Below, piece by piece: positions 32,546 to 44,313 of a stretch of DNA of 64,000 nucleotides. Source of the stretch: Megaleporinus macrocephalus. Taxonomy: Eukaryota > Chordata > Actinopteri > Characiformes > Anostomidae. The translations under genes and the position numbers were made by a program. The stretch covers positions 35,111,915 to 35,175,914 of the forward strand of contig CM038709.1 in assembly GCA_021613375.1 (NCBI GenBank), given 5' to 3'. Position 1 is the first letter of the stretch. Every line of letters starts with the position of its first letter. The notes beneath the pieces are model-generated. The model searched no databases. It had not been told where the DNA came from and was given only the letters and a program-made list of their open reading frames with translations.

Positions 32546-34908
32546 CGCATCTTCCTGTAATTTCTTTTATGTCCCCAGTCAACAGCTTTTTGGTTTTGCA
32601 AGTGACAGAGCATTTTTACTGTGCATACATGTTTTACACGTTATCTAATGTTCTACTTAGAATATATGTGACTTTTGTAGTGGAGAAAAATGGCCAAATG
32701 TGGCTTTACGCGCTCATTTACACCCTATGATTTGGTCCTAGAATGAAATGAGCTGTTTTCTCTTTTTTGGTGAGCTAATTAATAATTTGATGAGCTCTCC
32801 CCTGGGCTTTGCTGTTTTTATCAGCAAGACATTGCAACGATCACACAAGCAACATAGAAAGCATAAAATGAAGCTTGTTGTAAGCTTGGCACCTGATTAG
32901 TTAGCTATGCTACTGGGAGCTTGCTAATAGCTTACATTATCTATACAAGCTACTTGTTTTTCAATCTTGACATCAATACAAAGTGAACTAAAGTTGTTAC
33001 TACAGTTTAAAACTTGTGAAACTTTCAGTTTAAGATGATCTGCTTCAAACAGTGATTAAATTGCACAACATGGCTGCTACTCAGTTTGCTATTGGGATTG
33101 TGATGCCAGCTTTTCTCTGCAGTGTCAAATGCTGAGTAAAGCTGCTTGATAATTGTGCACGTTCCTAATTGCAAGCTTGTTTTGTAAATTATCTGTTTCA
33201 CCTTAAATGGTGCCACAGTTACATTCAAGCACCTGTACAAGCTATATCATTTAAGATGGAATAGAACATAAGAAGCTGGTGAATAAGAAGAAATTTCAGC
33301 ACTGTTTAAAGATGTGTGTATATCAACAATGTACTTCTGACAGTACAATTCTTTGAGAAGGGAATGGAAAGTGACATCCCCTTCACAGCTGGAATAGGTG
33401 ATTTCTCCACATTGTTTACCATTATTATTACTGTTGCTCCAATGCAATTAATATTTACAATCCCAACAATTACACATAAAGTTTTAGATTTTGAAATTGA
33501 CCAGTTTTATTGCCCTCTTTTGTAAATGCAGGATTTGTGTTTGAATGAAGAACAGTGTTTGGGGTTCAATGTACTATCTACTGAACTCTCCTTATTCTGG
33601 TATAATAATGTACATACAGTTTTACATCCTTAAAGCTATACAGTACAAGTTTAGAAATTTAGAGTTATGTAATTACTTTGTGTGCCACAACCTCCTAGTT
33701 CTGACGTGAAGTTTCTTCACTGTACTAGTGGCATCACTGACTTCCTCTTCATTTCCTTTCATGTCGTGTTTTTCCCTTCGTCATACATGCTGAGTGGGCA
33801 TTTCACATGGTCTTTTCAGAGGGCTTCTTGATTAGATTCTTTTCTAAATGTCCAGTAAATGTCCAGTAAACAGAGAAGATTTGTGGTAAAATTCTGGCTT
33901 AGTATATTAAATGATGACAGTACACTGAGAACATTGAGAAATAAAGAATTTATTTTAAATGTAACATTAAAACAAAAACTAATAAAGATATTTTTATAGT
34001 ACTTACAGGACCATTATTAAAGTAAAAAGTGAACTGTATTACTTCATTACTTACATTTATCACTTATTATTAGTTCACTGCATAGAACTGATCTCAAAAC
34101 TGTTGTTCCACTGTCAAACAAATTCAGCAATTACAAAGGGGGACAGTAAAACAGACCAATTACAAAATCCTAAACTGTTAGGATAACAAATTCATTAATG
34201 TTTACACCCCAAACATGAAGCAACAGCAATGAAAATGGTGGACTATGTGGGGAAATAAGGGGATATTGTAATAAACTACCAAAGTACATGGTTGAGCTTT
34301 ATCTTCAAACAAGACTAAAGATCCTTTTTCCTTAAATGTTTCATTACATCTTAAATGCTGCAGCTTGTTTATGTGCCAGAATGCATAGTATTTCACTGTA
34401 AAAAGCCTATGAGAGCAGAACATATCAATTTTTTTATGAGCTCGCCAAAAATGTGAAAACAGTTCAGTTTATTCTAGAACCAAACAGTAGGGTGTTTTTT
34501 TTTTGCTTGACCAAAGTCACATAGGTAATAGGGAACGATCTTATATACTGAAAAAATGTATTCTATTAACTAACTTTAAATTCTAAGACAGCATCTCTAA
34601 ATTAGCGCTAAATTAGCAAAACTTACAGTTTCTTGGTCAGGTCAGGTCTTTTTTTAACTGTGCTAAAATTTTACTTCAACATGTATAACCACTGAAAAGG
34701 ATGTAAGGTCATAATGAAAAGTGTGATTTCATATTAGATGCTTTTTCCACAATAAAGGTGACATTCCGCAGAACAGTACAGTGACAGGTCAGGACAGGTT
34801 TTTAAGTGTGTGTAAATATATATTTGGTGTACTGTCACAGCAGCTTAATCATGCAGAGGATTCCACAAGAAGCGTTTGTTTTAGAAGAATTCCCACAAAA
34901 ACTACAAT

Positions 34909-34950
<42 letters not shown>

Positions 34951-35500
34951 CTCTATCACAATCACTGTGCTGAGAGTTGTGTCAGCGTCTTAATCTGAAC
35001 TGCAATGTTGCACAAAACAGGGGACTGTTTTATATGTATATGTATATGTAATATGTATATGTAATATGTATATGTCCTTATCAAAGAAAACATCTCACAG
35101 TTAATCACGGTTTAAAAATTGTGGAAATGACACTGAATGAAGAAGCAAGCAATCTGACTCATTGGGCATTCATGGTATTGCAATCTTGCAGCTTATTCTG
35201 TGAAAGTCACAGATGTCTACGTGTGGCTTGTTCAGTTTTCTGAGTATTTTGATTGAATAGTGCCAACTGTTTAGTCATTTTGCTCCCAGTTCGTAATTTC
35301 TGTGTGTAGAGTTTCATGTATGACAGACAATTTTTCCCCCAATATGACTTTCCATACAAACTAAACTTTGCCTTCTATTGCATGAGTTATTTCTAAAGCA
35401 TGATAAAAAAAATAACCAACCAATCTACGTTTCAATTGTTAGCGTTTTTTTGGGCTGCTATCTTGGTAAGCCCTTGTCTGATTGACAAACCTCACACCCC
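32546..35500. other. Intergenic region between map4k4 and il1r2
   Basis: AT-rich; no exon with matching splice phases found. It contains a (GT)n microsatellite at 34911-34949 and a TATATG/TAATATG array at 35030-35072. A stretch near 33170-33225 (CACCTTAAATGGTGCCACAGTT) resembles one at 18970-19010 (CACCTTAAATAGTACAACAGTT), so a dispersed repeat is present in both. Confidence 0.5.
34911..34949. repeat. (GT)n microsatellite
   Basis: About 19 uninterrupted GT units. Confidence 0.97.
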
Positions 35501-35509
35501 GAAACACCC

Positions 35510-35517
35510 TATAAATA
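35510..35517 (+). promoter_or_regulatory. TATA box, candidate il1r2 promoter
   Basis: TATAAATA in a C-rich setting (ACACCCTATAAATAGCCCCC), about 700 bp before the il1r2 start codon. A start site would be expected near 35540. The downstream sequence contains GTTAGC words common in fish repeats, so the box could belong to a repeat. If real, the 5' UTR would be long or spliced. Confidence 0.35.
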
Positions 35518-36011
35518 GCCCCCCGTAGCCCGTATCAGGGACATCTACATTGGGGCCATTTGGATTTGCCAGTGGGTGTAACGTTAGCGAGAATAGCAAT
35601 GTTAGCTAGGTTAGCTAATGTTGAAGTCCACTGCTAAACTTGTTTATCTTCATTGTTTTAAGAATTGTAACTTACCTTATTAAGTGCAGCCATTTTGTTC
35701 TCTCATCACAAGGAATGAGCAAGAATAATTATTGAGTCTTTTTTTTTTTCAAACAAAAGCCTTAGCCAACAAAGTAGAAGTAGATTAATATGTCAGATCT
35801 TAAGCAGTGTACATACATGCTCATGCTATTGCATTTGGGTTTGCAGTTCAAAGAAAAGCTGATCTCTTATAACTCAGCTTCAGACACAGCAGGCTTCTAA
35901 CAGTTTGGGGTATTTTTCTCATCTTGTACACACAGGCAACGGAAGAGCATACGCTGGTCTGTGTGTGTATCTGTGTGTGTCATGGAATGACCTTATGATT
36001 AGGAAAGCTGA

Positions 36012-36060
36012 GGAATTTCCGAGCTCGTGTGAGGAACCTTAAAACCTTGGAGGTTCCCCC
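36012..36060 (+). promoter_or_regulatory. Two NF-kappaB-like sites upstream of il1r2 ATG
   Basis: GGAATTTCC at 36012-36020 is a symmetrical kappaB half-site pair, and GGAGGTTCCCCC at 36049-36060 fits a looser kappaB element. Both lie 150-195 bp before the start codon. Induction of interleukin-1 receptors by inflammatory signals makes NF-kappaB control plausible, but these short words can occur by chance. Confidence 0.35.
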
Positions 36061-36206
36061 TACACACCGCCTACAGAACAAAAAAGGAACTGCTCTATTT
36101 CCCTCCCTGGATCATATGTGCCTATATCTCTGTGTATGTCTGTCTGTTGACTCCTTCTGGCTTTCTCCTTCAACTTCAGCACTTCATTATCCCTCTTTCC
36201 TTCATC

Positions 36207-36227
36207 ATGTTGACCACCAGACAGCAG
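36207..36227 (+). CDS. il1r2: il1r2 coding exon 1 (start codon, signal peptide n-region)
   Basis: ATG at 36207 in the context TCATCATGT; encodes MLTTRQQ; donor GTAAGA from 36228; phase 0. The upstream frame has stops. This start was chosen because joining to the next exon completes a typical signal peptide. Confidence 0.8.
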
Positions 36228-39200
36228 GTAAGATGTGTGGTTGTTTAAAAAAAAAAAGTCATGAATTTGCTCAAATGTGGAAAATAAATGCTTCAATTTT
36301 CATATTTTAACTGATGTGTTCATATCTGTCCTTCATCAACAATATTGTTAGTTTTTGTCAATATTTTTAGTTTATGAGCATTGTTGTCTGTCAATCAAAA
36401 CAGCTTTATGTAAAATTACTATCTGTACAGTTGATCTTTATATGAACAAATCATGTAATGTGTTCATTAACAACATTGCTATGTAGTTTATATGGTTTAT
36501 TATATTATATTATGGTTTATTATAGTATTATCATAAAATGGCTTAATGAATTCATTTTTAACCTGAATTGAGAAAATGTATTGAAAGTTATGTTGATTTA
36601 ATCAGTCATACTGCAGTTTAGCATTAATTTCTAATCAAAGTGTTATCTGATAACATGTATTTTCTCAATAATATGTCAACTTAGTGTTTATATATGCAGT
36701 GATCCTTATTTAACAATGACAAACATCATATATTATTCTATATTATTCAGAATACTGGTGTTTATTAGCATTCATTTGTGAGGTTGAAACCTGTCAGCCC
36801 TAATAATATATAAAATAAGATAAAATATTATATAAAATATAATATTAAATACAATACGTGTATGTTGAATCACATAAGCTATTTAATGTTTTCATATAGT
36901 TTTTGTCAAATATATTTCCAGCGTTGGTCTATGTGGTTAGAACTGTCAATCAAAACAGTTCAATTTAGTATTATATAAGCTGTTTTCTTCTGTAAGCATA
37001 ACAAATCATAAATAAAATAGGAGGACTATAAAACATACCTGTAATTGGATTTAGTGCAGTTTGTAAAACATTGACTAAAAATCAATGCAGTTTGTCATAC
37101 ATTTTTATTAGTATCAACAGATATCTTTACATAGCTTGCATTTCTCTCTAAAGTGGCCAAAATGAACAGGTACAGTCAAAATTACTGTTATATTACTGCT
37201 ATATAAATAAATAAACCCTAAGCATTGATGTAAAAAGAACAAAGGTATCAGGTAAAAACATACTTACATACTTAAATACTGAGTAAATAACAGAACTCAA
37301 ATGGAAATTCTTCGTAAATCCAGTATCTATCAGTCAAGGAACTGGAGTTTGTACTGCTTGATTTTTGTATTTTCTATTATTTTGGTTTACCACAAAAAGC
37401 TAAAGCTTCAGTCAGATTCACAAAGCAGTACAGATGTGGTCAATAACAAAACAGATTAAATTAAACAGAAAAGGAGAATTAGTAACTAAATGTGAACAAC
37501 TAAAATTATAAGTAAAAAGTAGATTAATTTACTTGAGTAAGAGTAAAAGTAAAGCATAGTATAAAAGTAAAGTATAGCCATTAAAAGTAAAGTATAACTA
37601 TTAGAAATTTCTCAGCATATTACAAATTCACCAACATTTTTCTGAAGTACATGTACTTGAGAAAATGTAACTTGTTACTAATCACCTCATACCTAAATTT
37701 TAAGAAATCTCACTACAATCCAAATTATAAACTGTTAATTTTTCTCATTTTGATTAGATTATTTCGAATGTTTAACAGAACACAGTGATGGAATAATTGT
37801 GTTTTGTAATGCGCAAATCAAACTTGTATTTTATTAATCAATAGTCCCTTATACTAATCAGTCATCTATTACACTAATCAGAGCAACATTTCATTAAATG
37901 TTTGACCAATGCTTGAAATGATTTTTATAGAGCTGCAACACCTGAAAACACCATGTCTAATATACTGGACACTTGAAATACTTTAACATCCATAGATTAA
38001 TGAAAAGTAAATGATTAGACAATCTCTTTGGCTAAGTAATGCTGACCCTGGATTTTCTGGATTGATAGACTCCATTTTAATGAAGAATGCCCCAGGACTG
38101 GTGATAACTAGACACAGCAGCAATAAAACCATCTTAAACATTCCTAAATTCTGCCTAAATAAATTCTAAATAAATTTTGCTTATTTCACAAAAAGAGGGT
38201 AGGAGTGAGATGCTAAGAACATTATTCTTGGAAAACAAGCCAGTTCAATGTTGTCCTGTTCCTGGTTTAAAAAGGCTTTGTATTTGCAGCTGCTTATTAG
38301 AATTTTCCTGTTCAAGTGATGCACCACTGACTTTATGATGTCACTGCAGTGACATTTAGGGTGGAAAAGAAATTTTGATAAGCAGGTGCACATATGAATA
38401 AATCTCAGCTTCATACTCCTTCCCACACCATTCTATAAAAAAACCCCATTGTTTTAACTTGTGTATGGCTTTTGATTGTTGTTTACTGTAATTATGAATG
38501 ATGTGCACAACAAAAATTGTACTTTAGCAAGTCTTCAATCCAGTAGATATATCTTAGATTTCTTATTTTGAGAATGTTGTAAGCTTAATTTTGCTAGTTT
38601 TAATAGGTTTTAATAAACCAAAATTTACTGGCAGGTAATATGGCTTGTTTCAGGCATATTTCTTAAAATAAGCAAAATTATCTACCAGTACAGTGAAAAA
38701 AAAAACACTTAAACTTCTTATAATAAGCTTACAACAATCTCACAATGATAAATATAAGATATATTAACTAGATATAAGCTCACTTGCCAAGATCATTTTT
38801 GTGTGTATTGAAAACGTTTTTATACAGTGTAAGCAAAATTGCTGCTCCACTAAGTCAATTTGTCATTTTGTGTAGGGTGTCTTGGGATTCAGCGCATGGA
38901 TTTTCTTGTCTGTTAGCCTTGCTGCTGCCAACACAGCACCATTACAAGGTAATCTTCATGTGATTCTGTTACAGATCAGGACATCAACTAGAGTACTCAG
39001 AAAAACTTTCTGCGTAATTGTGTTTCTCCTGTGATATTGGAATCAAATCCTGTATTGAATCAACCCAAAAGTGTTATTTTGTAGATCCTGTTGGACGAGC
39101 TTTACAGAGAACTGGTAAAAAATGTAATTCAACACATGATTCGACACATGAGGTTTTATTTCAACGTATATTCTTATAGTCTTGCTAATGTTAGCATAAC

Positions 39201-42200
39201 ACCGAGGCCTTCAACGTACAGCCAGAATAAGCATCATCTCAAATAAATTTTTGATGACTTTTCCTACTGCAAAGGTTGTTACACACCGAACATGATCCAA
39301 AAAACCTGAAAACGGACACTAGACTACTATACTAGACTATTCCGGAAAAGTAAAAGTAGCATAAAGATCACTTCATTCAGAAGCTGAAACTGGATGTTTG
39401 TAGTTCACTTTAAGCTACTTTTGGAGATCTTTTGGTGTTCGTAAAAAAGTTCTATTTCCTGTAACACAGCTGCTCCTTAGCTTGGCTTTTGTCATGCCAA
39501 CTGCAAAGGTGACTGAGATTGGTCAGTGAGTTTTTGTTGCCAGCAAATTTCCCAAAGTTGATCACAATGTAAATAAAATAAATAAATAAATAAAAAAAAA
39601 ATCACAATTGATGTGTAAGATAATGTCAGTTGCACACAAGCCACAATTAAATTACTGTCATCTGAATAAATCATACTTAGTGTGTAATAGCCTTAAAGCT
39701 TGACCAACCTTGCAACAGTAACTACAAAAGATCACATGTTTAAATGATCTGTTGTGATTGGTTCAGACAGCTGTTTGACGGTGGGCCCGGAGATTCCAGA
39801 TTTTCACACCAAGGGAGAGGCAGTGGTCATTAGATTCCCATTCCTTGAGAATGTCATTAGTTATGGAAGACTTAAAGCGGACAGCAGCGCCACATTTCAC
39901 GTCTCACACAATAACCACAGTGACCTCCACAACCAGAATCACAGGGTCATTCAGAAGGAACGTGCCATTTGGCTCCTCCCATCTCTACCCTCAGACTCCG
40001 GGACCTACACTTATGTGTTCAGGTTGGCCAACTGCTGTATGAAATTTGATAATGTCACTAAACTACTGTTTGTGTGTTTTCAGCTGTGTTTTTGCTAAGG
40101 ATTATTGTAAATCTCTGTAAGAATTCTACATAATAATGATCATACCCTGGGGTGTACACATACCTTCAAAGAAGCCAATTTGTTGAGGCACAATTTGTAT
40201 TAGCATAACTGGCTTCATCCACTGTAAAATCCGAATTTCCAGGTTAGCTGCTTTCCTCCTAGAGCACTGTGGTGGTCACAGCACAGCTTTAATTTGTGGT
40301 ACAGTACAAGCACAGGTTAATCAGCGCTGCACGGAACTACAGGTCTACATTATGGCCCTAGAAAGGAATACATACTGTCTGGCACTGTGTTAGCATGAAA
40401 TTAAGTGTAATTACAGAACAAACATGTGCTTGTGTCTATACACAGTGCATTAAATAGTTGAGTTTTGTAAGAGAGGAAATGTTTATGTCTTTTATGTTGA
40501 AGGGCCTGAATATGAGTGAAGCAGGGGGCTGTGTTTTTAGCTGGAGAGTCTGTTTTTTTTTCTTGTTTCAGTAAATCAAAAATAAAGCTGCCTAATTAAT
40601 AGAAATCTTTGAACAGAAACCAGAACATTTCTCCTGAGAACAGTACAGTATATTACAGTTAATTTATGGATATTTAGTCAAAAAATGCATGATCTCAATC
40701 CCAAAATTAACAAAACAGTCTTATACCCAACAAAGGAATATCCAAATAGTCATAAATTCGGGTTCTACAAGAGTTAAAAACACATTAGGGACTTAACTGG
40801 TAATTATGAAATACTACTGATTGAAGATTTCACTGTATTACTACGAAAACAATCATAACACTACCTAATCTTTACCAAATGTTTCAGTAACTGTTTCAGT
40901 TGTAATGATTTTAGCTTATTTTGTGCAGATCACGAGCCAGCAAAAACAGAAAAAATTGTTTAAAAAAAATATGGCTAGCACAAACAGCACAACAAACATG
41001 TACTGTAACATGTAATAAATAAATCTAAATCAACTTTGCTTTTAATAGAAAAAAAATTATTTCCACAAGTGAATAGATAATACCAATCGAAAGTACCTAT
41101 AAATGATGACTGTATATATATATCTCAGTTTATTACTATCTCTGTTAATCCTTTTTTACATCAGAACATAATCACTGTAAATATCCAATAGCGGACATAT
41201 AAGGTAAAGGCCTGTATGGTGGTCAGATAACTGGTCAGTCAGGTTGTCTAACTGAGTGAATAGTTAGTGTATGTTGTAATGTATGAGCACTAAGTTTCTG
41301 TCTCTATTGTCCCTTTAGGAGCAGCGAATTCTGCTTTACAGGAGAGATCTCTGTGACCATTTACGAGACAGGAAGAGAAGACATGGACATGATGTCACAT
41401 CCTGTTTCTGCACAGCCAGACAAGGACCTGACCATCGTCTGCCCTCACATAGATCATTTCAAAAGGAAGGAAAGTCCACAGTGGTACAAGGTACATTTCC
41501 AAGGCGAGAGAATTAAGTGAAGACATGTTTAGCAATAGGAAGACAGGCAGTCAGTCAGTCTAGACAAGCTAAACTGAAATTCTGAAATGTCCAGTGTTCT
41601 GTGACCAGATCAGACCCGGTCATTTTAGTGGTGTGGCAGAATGCTAGTGAACAAGACAAAATTGCATCATAAAACACATCCATTTACCCAGCGGTAAATG
41701 ATATATGATACATGATAAACAATACTGTACAGTTATGTTATTGATACTTAGCTTCTCTCACCATTATGTAACCTACTTCATATAAAGTAGCTTATTTAAG
41801 CACAGTAAACAAAAGCTCATATGGTACATCATATAGAAAACAGGAAGAAAGGTCATGCATCAAAAAAACAGTTTAAGGCTTAGGAAGTCCCTAAAGGTGT
41901 CCAATAATTCTGGTGCAGAATGTTATATTGTATAAATTTCCCTCTAGCTTCTCTGACTTATGTGTGCCGTTCTCAACACAGCTCACGGATCCCGTGTCTC
42001 TTTCCCTCCCTCTCTCTCGTACCTAGCATATTGAGCTACATGTTTAGCTGATATCAAAACCACGCTTCTTGTGTGGTGAGCGCTAACACTCGTCTGTGGC
42101 ATGAGATGTTTCGGTCATGAGCGAGCTCTTGGAGCCGACTCTTAAGTGATCGGTGGAAATCGGCTCCCGAGTTTAACAGGCAGAAACAGTAAACTGCTGA

Positions 42201-44254
42201 GCTGAACGAGTCGGTTCCTCTTGATGTGTTAATCCAGCTTATATTTGTTCAGGGCTGGATGTCCAATGTTCGTTTCTAGGTGGGTTGAGTCCGCACGGCG
42301 TTTACTGCAGCTAGCGCTGCGTCTCCCTTGTACACATTTTACGAGTTGCATAACATTTGCGCATGTTTTGCACGTTCAGGTCCTTATCTTTTGTGACTTA
42401 TATTTGTCTGAATGGCAGTCCTTTGTGAGAATTTACACCCAGTTAACCTAGCTAGCTATACTACAAGCTGAAGGAGTAGGACCTTGCGCGACGTTCACTG
42501 CAAGCATCCAAGTCATTTCAGCTCGGCTACGTCACAGCACTGAGACCCGCTGAGGCTAAAGTTTCCCGAAGTGCAACGGCATTTACTCTACTCTCCCTTT
42601 CCTTTCTTTTTAACTAGATCCCCGCGCTTCTACAGAGCACTGTTCTTTTCTCCAGACAAAGAAAATAATCCATAAATAGTCAAAGTTACAATGTTTCAAC
42701 CAGCAATGTTCTTTCTGCCCTCTTGGTCCAACCCTGGCAAGTATAAAGGAAGACACGAGCCTCGGGCGATATTTCAACCGCCGCCATGTTTCAACCAACT
42801 ACATATCACTTGACGTCACTCCAGTACACAACATCCCCCTTTTACTTGAACATACACCACAAATCACTTTGATGAACATTTCTCAGAACGTTTTTTAACT
42901 GCTGCTGGTAATATATCACGACGTGGTCTTTTTTTGGTCCAATGTGTCAAATATATGTAAATTATAGAAAAATATGTCAAACACTGTGGTGATATTGTTC
43001 AGAAAGTGGGATTAACATTCCATTTACTATTTTTTTTTTTTCAATTTTCAGTCAAACCAGTAAAAGCTCATGTAGCATGACTGTCACAAGCACATTTTAC
43101 AAAGTTAGATTTTAAATAAAAACAAGAAAATGAATTCATTTTCTGTTAACTCAATCATATATTGATAACCCAGATGTCTACTTGTGAGTCTCCCTGGCTA
43201 AAAGTTCAGGCATAATAATTTAAAGCCACCCTTAACTAAAACATTTTGTCCCAAAAATGGTTATCATATGGTGTGACGCCATATTCCTTTTTTTTAAACG
43301 GGCAATTGTTTGGAGACATTTGGGGAGTGGGGGTCCTCCTTCTTTTGGGAGGAAGAACAACACCTCAGAAGAATACTCAAAATTACAAGTAGAGTTGTCG
43401 CTTTTCATGTTTTCAAAAAAAATCAAGTACACCCAGCACTCCTGCTTCAGTTCTCTTTTGCACTTTCCCTTTTTGTCTATTGGTGTGACACATTTTACAT
43501 AAAAATGCCCAAACGAAATTACTTTTCAGTCAACATTACCTTTAGAACTATATTGTCATATTGTAGTTAGCATGGATTTATGATGTTAGGATAAAGACAC
43601 ATTGCTTAATGTCATGCTAAGCACATGCAACCTCATATGGTGTTCATAAGGCATATGGCATCATAAGGTGTGACAGGGTTTTCTTGTCACACCTTATGAT
43701 TATTTAGTCACACTATATGAAATGAACTGCATTTAAGTACACAAATAATGCTCTTAGATACACATTTTATAGCTAATAGTTAAGTTCATAGAATATTACA
43801 TCCTTTTAACACATTTTAATAGTATATTATTTATTTCAAATTTAAGATCTATACAACAACCCAATTTGGTGAATCTTAACTTCCCTACTATCCCATTTTC
43901 AAGCTGAATCTATGTTAAACTACAGAATTTTGTCACTCAAATATTTTCCTCTATTTATTTAGTTTGAGGCAGATTTCTGAAAAAAACGAGACATGGTGAG
44001 TACAGAAAGAACAAGGAAATACAGGGAGAGATTAAATGCAGATTCTGTAAGGAGAGAGGAGGTCCCGAGAAAAAGACAAGCAAAGTAAATGGAAACATTT
44101 AACTTATTGATAGTGATGCATGGTACTGCATCAAATAGCCTATGCCAGTTGTACAATGTGCAGTTATATTGAGAAAAAGTTGAAAAGCACATTATACTTG
44201 AAAAACTTGACTCATACACACGCTTGAATGAGCAGGCACTCACAGTAATACTCA

Positions 44255-44313
<59 letters not shown>

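Noticed and set aside
36029..36310. 93-codon frame covering the il1r2 start region
   Set aside because: It is in a different frame from the ATG that joins to the signal peptide, and runs through the donor site into the intron.
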